Assembly: GCA_945911685.1 (NCBI GenBank)
Contig: CAMEAW010000131.1
Span: 1-8,113 of the forward strand
Direction: 5' to 3'
Length of the DNA stretch: 8,113 bases
Origin: Bordetella parapertussis
GTDB lineage: Bacteria > Pseudomonadota > Gammaproteobacteria > Burkholderiales > Burkholderiaceae_B
The position numbers were made by a program, and so were the translations under genes. The notes under the pieces were generated by a model, which worked only from the letters and a program-made list of their open reading frames with translations, ran no database searches and had not been told where the DNA came from. Within the stretch, counting starts at the first letter, position 1, and every line of letters begins with the position of its first letter. Positions 1 through 6,831 of this stretch are shown here, in pieces.

Positions 1-1475
1 AGCGTTAGGTACCCTAAGCCAACGTCACACAAAAACTTCAGGCGTGCGCGTACTTCGGTCAGCACCAGATCCATTGCGGCGTCTAGCCCGCCATCAAACT
101 TCAGGGTATCGGCAAACGCGCGTAATTGAACGATCGGCGTCAACATTAAATCTTGAATCGACTTGTGTTCGATTTTCCAGAGCAACGCATCGGGCTTTAA
201 GCGCGCGCCATGACAAGTTGGGCAGGGGGTATAGCTGCGGTATTTTGACAGCAGCACTCGCACATGCATCTTGTATGACTTGGTCTCAAGCCAGTTAAAG
301 AATTTTTGTACGCCGTACCATTGGGTTTTCCAGGCGCCGCTGCCACCTTTCCAGAGCGGGTCGCCATCAAGCACCCAGTCTTTGTGTTCTTGTGGCAAAT
401 GACGCCAAGGGGTGTTGATCGAAACGTTGGCACGTTTGGCGTACTTGAGCATTTCTTCGTGGCACTCTTTGTAGCTTGGCGTTTGCCATGGCTTCACAGC
501 ACCCCCTTCAAGTGTCTTGTTCTCGTCGGGGATCACTAAACCGAAGTCGATGCCGATGACGCGCCCAAAGCCGCGACAGGCCTCGCAGGCACCTAGTGGA
601 GAGTTAAATGAAAACGTGCTGGGTAAAGGGTCGCTATAACTGATATTGCAGTCAGCGCAGTGCAGCTTGTCGCTGAATTTCCAGACTTCGGTGTCAGCGC
701 CCTCTTCATCAAGCGCATGGACGGCGATTAACCCATTACCCATTTTTAAGGCAATATCAAAAGCTTCCATGACACGCGAGGCCTCTGCTCCCTCGAAACG
801 AAACCGATCTTGCACTACGCGTAATGTGCGTAATTGAGGCGATAGCGTGGCCGATTTTTTTGAAGTCTTTTTGGCGGGTTTGGCTGAGGCGGCGGCGACT
901 GTGTTGGGTTGTGTCGGGCTCTCGTCGGCGTGGATTCGGGTGTAGCCTTGTTGATCTAAAAAGCCCCGCACTTCGTCTTCGGTAAAGTTGACGGGCACCT
1001 GAACGGGAAAGGTGACGACTAAGCGAGGATTGCCCGCTTGGGCAGAACGCTGAGCCATGGCAGAAAAAATCGATGCGGTGCTATCGCGGCAGACTGCCTG
1101 GCCGCAGCCGCGACAGGTCAAGTGCGCGCCGCGCGCAAACAGTAGCTTCAAATGGTCATTGAGCTCAGTCATCGTGCCCACGGTGCTGCGTGAGCTGCGA
1201 ACTGGGTTGGTCTGATCAATCGCAATCGCGGGCAAGATGCCCTCAATACGGTCAACGACCGGCTTATCCATGCGGTCTAAAAACTGTCGCGCGTAGGGCG
1301 AGAAGGTCTCGACGTAGCGCCGCTGACCCTCGGCGTACAGCGTATCAAAGGCCAGCGAGCTCTTGCCCGAACCGCTCACGCCCGTAATCACGGTCAAGTC
1401 GCCGGTGTTCAGGGTGAGGTCAAGATTCTTGAGATTGTTCTGGCGCGCGCCAGTAATGCGGATAGTTGGGTTCAT
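1..1475 (-). CDS. uvrA: UvrA excinuclease ATPase subunit, N-terminal part (runs off left edge)
   Basis: UvrA is the cytoplasmic damage-recognition ATPase of nucleotide excision repair; as a dimer it loads UvrB on lesions. The 491 readable residues carry a Walker A motif GVSGSGKSS (32-40), then [20 protein letters not shown] and the RSTVGT/EL-DHL-LLFAR block typical of UvrA. A C121-x2-C124 pair follows, then a zinc-finger pattern C273-x2-C276-x20-C297-x2-C300 and a CPTCHGARL motif. The reading frame stays open to the edge and stops at GLGYLTL, just before the expected LSGGE signature. An Ala/Lys/Ser-rich linker interrupts the protein at about residues 184-213. The start is fixed: an in-frame TAA lies four codons upstream (1485-1487) with no other ATG between. 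No Shine-Dalgarno and no CTGT-N8-ACAG LexA box are visible upstream. The wording of several motifs recalls the long tandem UvrA form rather than standard UvrA; this cannot be settled without the C-terminus. Confidence 0.95.
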   Translation of the reverse strand, partial: MNPTIRITGARQNNLKNLDLTLNTGDLTVITGVSGSGKSSLAFDTLYAEGQRRYVETFSPYARQFLDRMDKPVVDRIEGILPAIAIDQTNPVRSSRSTVGTMTELNDHLKLLFARGAHLTCRGCGQAVCRDSTASIFSAMAQRSAQAGNPRLVVTFPVQVPVNFTEDEVRGFLDQQGYTRIHADESPTQPNTVAAASAKPAKKTSKKSATLSPQLRTLRVVQDRFRFEGAEASRVMEAFDIALKMGNGLIAVHALDEEGADTEVWKFSDKLHCADCNISYSDPLPSTFSFNSPLGACEACRGFGRVIGIDFGLVIPDENKTLEGGAVKPWQTPSYKECHEEMLKYAKRANVSINTPWRHLPQEHKDWVLDGDPLWKGGSGAWKTQWYGVQKFFNWLETKSYKMHVRVLLSKYRSYTPCPTCHGARLKPDALLWKIEHKSIQDLMLTPIVQLRAFADTLKFDGGLDAAMDLVLTEVRARLKFLCDVGLGYLT

Positions 1476-1637
1476 CGTATGATTTTAAAGCGGAGGCAGG
1501 GTTTACTGGGGCCTGGCCGCACAATACCCCTAAAGTGAGCAAAACTCACCGAGTTTAGGGTTTGTTAGGTCGGGCGCGGGAGGTGTCGCGAAGGCTTGAG
1601 AGCCTCTTGGTTGGGGATGCAAAGAGAGCCACCCGTG
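1476..1637. other. Intergenic gap between the LysR gene and uvrA
   Basis: This 162-base gap separates the end of the LysR gene from the start of uvrA, both on the minus strand. No convincing gene is present. It contains overlapping inverted repeats at 1528-1560 and a short perfect hairpin (AGGCT/AGCCT, loop TGAG) at 1592-1605. A minus-strand TAAAAT (1487-1482) resembles a -10 box for uvrA, but it would place transcription initiation almost at the start codon and has no partner -35 at the normal distance, so the uvrA promoter is not assigned. Confidence 0.5.
1528..1560 (-). terminator. Overlapping inverted repeats, possible weak terminator after the LysR gene
   Basis: Two mutually exclusive foldings share the same bases. 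One pairs CCCTAAA (1528-1534) with TTTAGGG (1554-1560) around an inner GTGAG/CTCAC stem (1535-1539 with 1545-1549, loop CAAAA), with CGAG bulged out. The other pairs AAACTC (1542-1547) with GAGTTT (1551-1556) around a 3-nt loop. Read on the minus strand, the second hairpin ends in four Ts, which fits a weak intrinsic terminator for the LysR gene, but its stem is AT-rich and the T-run is short. It could equally be a leader structure or protein-binding site upstream of uvrA. Confidence 0.35.
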
Positions 1638-2567
1638 TCAAATTTTCGTAACTCCGGGGGGCGGGGTCATGGTCTTTGCGCCAATTGTGTGGCGCATCAC
1701 CTCTGCCAGCGCTCGGGCGGCGAGCGAAGGTTCTTTGCCCGGCGGAAAAATCAGACCGAGTTTTCGTGTCACTGCGGGGCGGCTCAAAGGCCTGACGGCA
1801 AAGCCGAGGTGCGTGGGGCCCGGGCACAACATTGAGGGTAAAACGGTGACCCCAAGGCCTGCTTCAACAAGGCCGAGAAGTGTTTGAATTTGAGTGGTTT
1901 CGTAAATGACGTTCAGTTTAAGATTTAAGCGTTCAACACCACGATCGAAGGCATCTCGTATCCCAGAGCCTCGCCTGAGCAAGACCAAATCTTGTTTGGT
2001 TAGGTCGGCGCCTGTGACGCGGGTCTTTTTTGCTAAAGCGTGGCTGGCCGGGCACAAGACTTGGAAGGAATCTAGCACCAGAGGAATGGCCAAACTTGCT
2101 TTAAGTGACGGGTCTTCGCTGACGATCGCAATATCGCACTCGCCCGTATCGACCCGGTGCATGATGCCGCGCATATTGTCATCTAAAAAAACGACGTCGA
2201 TTTTGGGGTAGCGGCGCTTCATTTCAGCGAGCACTGGCGGCAACAGGCTGTACACCGTCGAAGATAGACACGCAAGGGTGACGCGGCCGCGTCCTGTCTT
2301 TGCGAATTCGCTCAGCGCGGCGACAGATTGATCTAGGCCCTCGAGTAACCTTTCAGCATCAATGAGAAAAACAGAGCCTGCCTCTGTCAGGCGCACCGAA
2401 CGCGTCGTACGATCAAATAATTTGACCTCAAGCAACGACTCGAGGTGAGCAATCGCTTGACTGGTCGCAGGCTCGCTCAAATGCAAAGCGTTCGCGGCGC
2501 GCCGAAAGCTGGCGCGCCGGGCGATTTCGATAAAAATTCTAAGGTGCTTTAAGTTTGGGTTAAGCAT
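1638..2567 (-). CDS. LysR-type transcriptional regulator
   Basis: This is a cytoplasmic DNA-binding regulator of 309 residues, the usual LysR length. The winged helix-turn-helix occupies about residues 5-64; the recognition part (about 22-43, RRAANALHLSEPATSQAIAH) is followed by LFDRTTR (50-56) and the LTEAG wing typical of the family. From about residue 93 (GRGRVTLACLSS) the protein continues as the two-lobed periplasmic-binding-protein-like effector domain, with a DIAIVSE strand and a GLGVTVLPS segment near residue 240. The ATG at 2567 is fixed by an in-frame TAA two codons upstream (2571-2573); no clear Shine-Dalgarno precedes it. It is divergent from the Bug/dehydrogenase/sulfatase operon with a 105-base gap containing a LysR-type palindrome, so it very likely controls that operon and itself. 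The inducer cannot be told from sequence; an intermediate of the pathway is the usual case. Confidence 0.95.
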   Translation of the reverse strand: MLNPNLKHLRIFIEIARRASFRRAANALHLSEPATSQAIAHLESLLEVKLFDRTTRSVRLTEAGSVFLIDAERLLEGLDQSVAALSEFAKTGRGRVTLACLSSTVYSLLPPVLAEMKRRYPKIDVVFLDDNMRGIMHRVDTGECDIAIVSEDPSLKASLAIPLVLDSFQVLCPASHALAKKTRVTGADLTKQDLVLLRRGSGIRDAFDRGVERLNLKLNVIYETTQIQTLLGLVEAGLGVTVLPSMLCPGPTHLGFAVRPLSRPAVTRKLGLIFPPGKEPSLAARALAEVMRHTIGAKTMTPPPGVTKI

Positions 2568-2581
2568 AGGTTAATAAATAA

Positions 2582-2612
2582 GTTATATCAAATAGTAAAT
2601 TGAATAATTCAA
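2582..2612 (-). promoter_or_regulatory. Putative promoter of the LysR gene
   Basis: On the minus strand TTGAAT (2612-2607) can serve as a -35 box and TATAAC (2587-2582) as a -10 box, with a 19-base spacer, a little long for sigma-70. The -35 lies inside the 2600-2612 palindrome, so a LysR protein bound there would block this promoter, consistent with autorepression. Called by eye from an AT-rich stretch where chance matches are common. Confidence 0.4.
2600..2612. promoter_or_regulatory. Probable LysR-type binding site (T-N11-A palindrome)
   Basis: TTGAATAATTCAA is a perfect 6-1-6 inverted repeat and matches the T-N11-A form of LysR recognition boxes. Two further A/T pairs flank it after a one-base mismatch on each side, giving 19 bases of near symmetry. 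It sits between the divergent LysR gene and the catabolic operon, where such sites are normally found. Binding by this particular regulator is inferred. Confidence 0.6.
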
Positions 2613-2629
2613 ATTGTGTAATTTATAAG
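2600..2629 (+). promoter_or_regulatory. Putative promoter of the Bug/dehydrogenase/sulfatase operon
   Basis: TTGAAT (2600-2605) matches four of six -35 positions and TATAAG (2624-2629) five of six -10 positions, with an 18-base spacer. The -35 coincides with the left arm of the palindrome. Transcription would begin near 2636, leaving a leader of about 37 bases before the Bug gene. A weak -35 overlapping an activator site is typical of LysR-controlled promoters. The call is by eye only. Confidence 0.4.
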
Positions 2630-2672
2630 TGCTTTCTAAACTGATCTCACAATAACTATTGACGAGACAAAA

Positions 2673-3731
2673 TTGGCAAAGCCAATCGCGCAGCAGCAGG
2701 GTAAGTTTGGGCGCATTAGCCGAGTCTTGAAGGCGGGCCTGGTCGCATTATTGGGTTTTGGCTGCACCGCACAAGTTGCGCAGGCGCAAGTTGGGGTCGT
2801 TTCCGGCGCGTCTGCTAGCAATGTGGTGACGGTATCCTGGCCTGAAAAACCGCTGCGGCTTGTTGTGCCCTTTGTCACCGGCGGTGCTGCTGACAGTGCC
2901 GCTCGTATCCTTGCGCCCGTCCTGCACAAAAAACTTGGGCAGTCAGTCATCGTTGAGAATCGACCGGGCGCTGGAGCCGCGATCGGTACGGCAGCGGTTG
3001 CCGCAGCGCGGCCCGATGGCTACACCCTCTTGATGGGAAGCGCCAGTAACGCGATCGGTAACCTGTTGTACAAAAACTTGCCCTATGTGTTTGCCCGTGA
3101 TCTCGAGCCGGTTTTATTGGTGGCAGAAGTACCAGGTGTCATGGTGGTGCCCCGCAGTTTGCCGGTACAAGATTTAGCCGGTTTTATTGCTTATGCGAAG
3201 GCGCACCCCGGCGAGGTGACCTATGGCTCGCCCGGCGTTGGAACCAGCGTGCATCTTGCCGGTGAGTTGCTTGAAAGTATGACGGGCGTAACGATGCTGC
3301 ACGTACCTTATAAAGGCGCTGCACCCGCGATGACGGATTTGTTGGGAGCCCGCTTGCAAGTCATGTTCCCTGCGCTGTCGGCGGCGCAGATGCACATTAA
3401 AGCCGGCGCTTTGCGCGTGTTGGCCGTCACAACTGCGCAACGCTCAGCCTTGGCTCCTGAAATCCCGACTATCGCAGAACTTGGACTGCCGGGTTACGAA
3501 GTGGGCGGGTGGATCGGAGTCTTTGCGCCAACTGGCCTTGATACAAACATCAGTGCGCGACTGCAAACGGTTTTAGCCGAAACACTCAAAGAGCCCGAGA
3601 TACTTCAAACGTTTTTGAGCGCGGGCATTGAGCCGACCCCCGAAACGTCACAAGTTTTACGTGCGCGTGTACAAGCGGATGCCACGCGTTGGGCAAAATT
3701 AATTCAAATGAAAAGGATCGAATTGCAATGA
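2673..3731 (+). CDS. Bug/TctC-family periplasmic solute receptor 1
   Basis: This is a tripartite-tricarboxylate-type substrate-binding protein, expected to be exported and to bind a small organic acid in the periplasm. The N-terminus has a basic region (K11, R14, R17, K20), a hydrophobic core (21-30) and a likely signal peptidase site AQA|Q after residue 38. The mature domain shows family motifs: PLRLVVPF (60-67), a GGAAD loop (70-74), ENRPGAG (95-101), RPDGYTLL (113-120), H194..E198 and VPYKG (211-215). At 352 residues it is slightly longer than usual because of an extended N-terminus and a Ser/Val/Ala-rich spacer (40-55). The start is a TTG with only weak Shine-Dalgarno support; a second TTG at 2727 would give a shorter, more typical 20-residue signal peptide. 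No ATG is available before residue 121. It is first in the operon and its TGA overlaps the next ATG. The ligand is unknown. Confidence 0.9.
   Translation: MAKPIAQQQGKFGRISRVLKAGLVALLGFGCTAQVAQAQVGVVSGASASNVVTVSWPEKPLRLVVPFVTGGAADSAARILAPVLHKKLGQSVIVENRPGAGAAIGTAAVAAARPDGYTLLMGSASNAIGNLLYKNLPYVFARDLEPVLLVAEVPGVMVVPRSLPVQDLAGFIAYAKAHPGEVTYGSPGVGTSVHLAGELLESMTGVTMLHVPYKGAAPAMTDLLGARLQVMFPALSAAQMHIKAGALRVLAVTTAQRSALAPEIPTIAELGLPGYEVGGWIGVFAPTGLDTNISARLQTVLAETLKEPEILQTFLSAGIEPTPETSQVLRARVQADATRWAKLIQMKRIELQ
3712..3717 (+). promoter_or_regulatory. Ribosome binding site of the aldehyde dehydrogenase
   Basis: AAAGGA ends ten bases before the ATG at 3728, inside the 3' end of the Bug gene. It supports that ATG over an upstream in-frame TTG at 3689, which would lie well inside the Bug coding region and add 13 residues with no family similarity. 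Confidence 0.6.
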
Positions 3732-5302
3732 CCCAGAGCACCACAGCAGACTCATCCAGTCATACCCCCTCGGTTGCAGACACCAAGCGTCAGCATGCGC
3801 AGACCTTGATCGATGGGCTGGCCAGGCCAGTTTTAGAACACGTGATCGCGGGCCGGTCTTGCCCGAGCCTCGGGGGGGAGGTGTTTTCGAACTATTCACC
3901 CTTTGATGGCGCGTTGCTGAATATAACCGCCGCTGGGTCGGCGGCCGACGTACACGCCGCCAGCCTGGCAGCAACTGCCGCCTTTGATGACTGGCGTAAA
4001 TGGCCCGCTGCGCGCAGGCGTGATGTTTTGCATGCGGTGGCTGACCACTTAGAAAAACACGCTGAACAAATCGCGCTGATTGAAACGGCCGATACCGGTC
4101 AGCCAATAAAGTTCACAACGAAGACAGCCACACGTGGCGCAGAAAACTTTCGTTATTTTGCGGATTTGTGTATTCAAGCCGCCGACGGGCAGTCATTTCC
4201 GACTGAGACGCATTTGAATTACACCATGCGCACGCCGATTGGCCCGGTCGGGATTATTACTCCCTGGAATATGCCGTTTATGTTGGCAACCTGGAAGATT
4301 GCTCCAGCGCTCGCATCGGGGTGTACGGTCGTACATAAGCCGGCTGAGTGGAGCCCTTTGACCGCTACGCTCTTGGCAAAACTTGCGCTTGAAGCGGGTT
4401 TGCCACCTGGCGTATTGAACGTTGTGCATGGTGTGGGAGAAACGACGGGCCATGCGTTGACGCAAGAGCCTTTGATCAAGGCGATCGGCTTTGTCGGTGG
4501 TACCAGCACCGGCTCGCACATCATGGCTCAGGGTGCCGCAAGTTTAAAGCGCGTGCACTTTGAACTCGGCGGAAAAAGCCCGGTCGTCGTGTTTGACGAC
4601 GCAAACTTTGAGCGGGCACTCGATGCCGTGTCCTTTATGGTTTTTAGTCTGAACGGGCAGCGTTGCAACGCGGGTTCAAGACTTCTCGTGCAAGAGTCAT
4701 TACACGATCGGTTTGTCGAGCGGTTGGTGCAGCGCGCTAAGAGCATTCGGGTAGGCAACCCCTTTGATCCAGCCACTGAGGTGGGGCCGTTAATTCATGC
4801 GCGGCAGCTTGATCGCGTTCATGAGTTTTGCCAAAGCGCAGAGCAGGCCGGTGCGTTGCTGCGTTGCGGCGGCACACCGAGCAACATGGCCGAACTGCCG
4901 CCGAAAGGCCATTGGGTCGCGCCAAGAGTTGTCTCAGCGGTTACGCCCGACATGGGTATCGCAAAAGAAGAGGTGTTTGGCCCGGTATTAGCGGTGATGC
5001 CTTTTAAAGACGAGGCGCATGCGCTGGCGTTGGCCAATGACAGTCGTTATGGTTTGTCGACCTATCTTTGGACCAGTGACTTAGGGCGGGCACATCGTTT
5101 GGCGCGCGCCTTCGACTCTGGCATGGTGTGGGTTAACACCGAGATTTCGCGCAACCTTTCGACTCCGTTTGGCGGAATGAAAGACAGTGGCATCGGACGC
5201 GACGGCGGCAATTGGAGTTTCGATTTCTATATGGAAACGCGCAACGTCTGCATCGGGCTAGACACGCATCCGATTCCACGGATTGGGAAGGACTCGGTAT
5301 GA
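3728..5302 (+). CDS. NAD-dependent aldehyde dehydrogenase, HpaE-like
   Basis: This cytoplasmic aldehyde dehydrogenase superfamily enzyme oxidises an aldehyde or semialdehyde to the acid. The catalytic set is complete: oxyanion Asn N181 in TPWNMP, general base E279 in ELGGKSP, nucleophile C313 in GQRCNAGSR, and E415 in EEVFGP. K204 with E207 in HKPAE is the arrangement associated with NAD rather than NADP. Stretches such as LNYTMRTPIG, PFMLATWKIAP and the C-terminal NVCIG..THPIP closely resemble 5-carboxymethyl-2-hydroxymuconate semialdehyde dehydrogenase (HpaE) from memory. No other homoprotocatechuate genes are present, so the substrate may differ and no symbol is given. At 524 residues it is longer than usual because of an extension of about 33 residues before the first beta strand (VIAGR, 39-43). 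The chosen ATG overlaps the Bug stop codon (ATGA), implying translational coupling; the gene ends in another ATGA overlap with the sulfatase. Confidence 0.95.
   Translation: MTQSTTADSSSHTPSVADTKRQHAQTLIDGLARPVLEHVIAGRSCPSLGGEVFSNYSPFDGALLNITAAGSAADVHAASLAATAAFDDWRKWPAARRRDVLHAVADHLEKHAEQIALIETADTGQPIKFTTKTATRGAENFRYFADLCIQAADGQSFPTETHLNYTMRTPIGPVGIITPWNMPFMLATWKIAPALASGCTVVHKPAEWSPLTATLLAKLALEAGLPPGVLNVVHGVGETTGHALTQEPLIKAIGFVGGTSTGSHIMAQGAASLKRVHFELGGKSPVVVFDDANFERALDAVSFMVFSLNGQRCNAGSRLLVQESLHDRFVERLVQRAKSIRVGNPFDPATEVGPLIHARQLDRVHEFCQSAEQAGALLRCGGTPSNMAELPPKGHWVAPRVVSAVTPDMGIAKEEVFGPVLAVMPFKDEAHALALANDSRYGLSTYLWTSDLGRAHRLARAFDSGMVWVNTEISRNLSTPFGGMKDSGIGRDGGNWSFDFYMETRNVCIGLDTHPIPRIGKDSV
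5285..5292 (+). promoter_or_regulatory. Ribosome binding site of the sulfatase gene
   Basis: GGGAAGGA lies six bases before the ATG at 5299, within the last codons of the dehydrogenase. This strong site decides the start against an upstream in-frame ATG at 5212, which would add 29 residues encoded inside the dehydrogenase gene. Confidence 0.75.
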
Positions 5303-6831
5303 CCAAGACGACTCGTCCAAACATTTTGTTCATTACGACAGACCAGCAGCGTGCGGATTGCATTGGCTACGAAAATGAACAAGTCAAAACGCCTCATTTA
5401 GATGCCTTGGCGCGCTCTGGTGCGAGATTTTCAAACTGTATTTCACCTAGCGTTGTCTGTCAGCCCGCTCGTTGCGCGATTTTGACTGGGCGCTTGCCCT
5501 TAACCAACGGGGTTTGGGATAACGGTGTTGACATGGATCCTGCCATGGGCCAACTCGGGATGGCTGCTGTGCTTGGCAAGAGTGGCTACGCCACCGCCTT
5601 TGTGGGCAAAGCGCATTTTTCCTCAAAAATTACTTTCGCTCCAACGGGTTCGCCCGAGTCACGTCAAAGCGCGCTTGACTATCCTGACGACTGGTTTGGC
5701 CCGTACATGGGTTTTGAGCACGTTGAGCTTGCGTCGTTAGGTAAGTTTCACCGTACCAGAATGCCAAGCAGTGCCGCGCCGATTCATCGTTTCGAGCATT
5801 TTTTTCTGTCGCACCCTGAAGCACTGGCGCTTTGGCAGCAGAGTTTGACCGAAGGCAGTGGCGCTGCGCAGACTTGGGATTCAGCTTTGCCCGCAGCCTG
5901 GCACAGCAGCGCGTGGGTCGCCGATCGGACTCTGGCCTTTATGCAGCAGTTGTCGGCGCAGCAGCCATTTTTTGCCTGGGCTTCGTTTCCTGATCCGCAC
6001 CACCCTTTTGATTGTCCGGCACCTTGGAACAAGATGTATGACCCGGCGCTGATGACGTTGCCAGAGCACCGCAGCTTAGATCTCGACAAACGTCCGTGGT
6101 GGCATCGTGCCGCACTGGAAGGTCAGCCTCAGATCGCTGATCCCGAGTTGGCTAAATTTCGTCAAGAAGGTTTTAAGGTGCCACCGCAGTCGGATCAACA
6201 GCTCTCTGAAATGATGGCTAACTATTACGGCATGATTTCTCATGTTGATCATCAGGTAGGCCGCTTAATTGAAGGCTTAAAACAAAATGGGCAGTTCGAA
6301 AACACGCTGATTGTTTTTGCAAGTGATCACGGAGATATGTTGGGTGATCATGGCTTGTATTTAAAAGGGCCGATGATGTATGAAGGGGTCTTGCGCGTGC
6401 CTTTGATTATGGCAGGCCCGGGCATTGAGGCTGGAACTGTAATCGAGACGCCAGTGTCTACGCTAGACCTAGCGGCGACGTTTGAGCAGCGCGCGGGTCT
6501 GGCTTGTAGCAGCGAGCAAAGTCGCTCTCTCGTACCAGTTTTGGCAGGCACTGAAGTGCGTGACTGTGTCTGGAGTGAGTGGCATGTTCACCCTTCGAGG
6601 CTCGGAGTGGCACTGCAGTTACGTAACGTCCGAACGCCGCGCTACAGCTGCACCTTCGAGTTGGGATCTGGAGGTGGAGAGCTTTACGACCTTCAGGCTG
6701 ACCCGCAGCAAATGGATAACCGCTTTGAGGATCCTGCCTATGCTGAAGTGCGTGGTCAGTTGCACGCCCTGATGCTTGCGCGTCCGGGGAAAATACTCGA
6801 TGGTTTGGCCGAGCCAGTGGGGATCGCCTAA
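5299..6831 (+). CDS. Cysteine-type sulfatase / phosphonate-ester hydrolase family enzyme
   Basis: This alkaline-phosphatase-superfamily enzyme hydrolyses sulfate esters or related phosphonate/phosphate esters. The N-terminal strand NILFITTDQQRAD supplies metal ligands D15 and Q16. The core C54-Q-P-A-R58 followed by ILTGR is the CxPxR signature whose Cys is converted to formylglycine. Other expected active-site residues are K104 and H106 (GKAHF), H234/H235 (FPDPHHPF), D343-H344 (SDHGD) and K356. The C-terminal part has LYDLQADPQQMDN, common in this family. Length (510 residues) is normal. There is no signal peptide, so it should act in the cytoplasm, as choline sulfatases and phosphonate monoester hydrolases do. 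The DQ rather than DD motif also fits those groups, but the substrate is not decidable. Its ATG overlaps the dehydrogenase stop (ATGA) and its TAA overlaps the next ATG (TAATG). No formylglycine-generating enzyme gene is in the window. Confidence 0.93.
   Translation: MTKTTRPNILFITTDQQRADCIGYENEQVKTPHLDALARSGARFSNCISPSVVCQPARCAILTGRLPLTNGVWDNGVDMDPAMGQLGMAAVLGKSGYATAFVGKAHFSSKITFAPTGSPESRQSALDYPDDWFGPYMGFEHVELASLGKFHRTRMPSSAAPIHRFEHFFLSHPEALALWQQSLTEGSGAAQTWDSALPAAWHSSAWVADRTLAFMQQLSAQQPFFAWASFPDPHHPFDCPAPWNKMYDPALMTLPEHRSLDLDKRPWWHRAALEGQPQIADPELAKFRQEGFKVPPQSDQQLSEMMANYYGMISHVDHQVGRLIEGLKQNGQFENTLIVFASDHGDMLGDHGLYLKGPMMYEGVLRVPLIMAGPGIEAGTVIETPVSTLDLAATFEQRAGLACSSEQSRSLVPVLAGTEVRDCVWSEWHVHPSRLGVALQLRNVRTPRYSCTFELGSGGGELYDLQADPQQMDNRFEDPAYAEVRGQLHALMLARPGKILDGLAEPVGIA

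Noticed and set aside
44..1387. Several open frames of 60-84 codons on the plus strand and one on the minus strand in another frame
   Set aside because: They lie within the continuous, motif-rich uvrA frame and show no domain of their own.
1592..1605. Perfect short hairpin AGGCT-TGAG-AGCCT as the LysR terminator
   Set aside because: The stem is only five base pairs and no T-run follows on the minus strand.
1476..1637. SOS (LexA) box in front of uvrA
   Set aside because: No CTGT-N8-ACAG-like sequence was found in the gap.
2756..2766. Lipoprotein signal in Bug receptor 1 (Cys31 after the hydrophobic core)
   Set aside because: The residues before the Cys are GFG, which does not fit a lipobox, and AQA|Q seven residues later is a good ordinary cleavage site.
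2636..2950. Minus-strand open frame of 104 codons opposite the start of Bug receptor 1
   Set aside because: It mirrors the conserved receptor sequence, would end across the divergent promoter region, and has no recognisable motif or ribosome binding site.
3689..3727. In-frame TTG start that would lengthen the aldehyde dehydrogenase by 13 residues
   Set aside because: It lies inside the Bug gene, while the ATG at 3728 has an AAAGGA site and forms the same ATGA overlap seen at the next junction.
5212..5298. In-frame ATG that would lengthen the sulfatase by 29 residues
   Set aside because: The extra residues overlap the conserved dehydrogenase C-terminus and resemble no sulfatase N-terminus; GGGAAGGA directly precedes the ATG at 5299.
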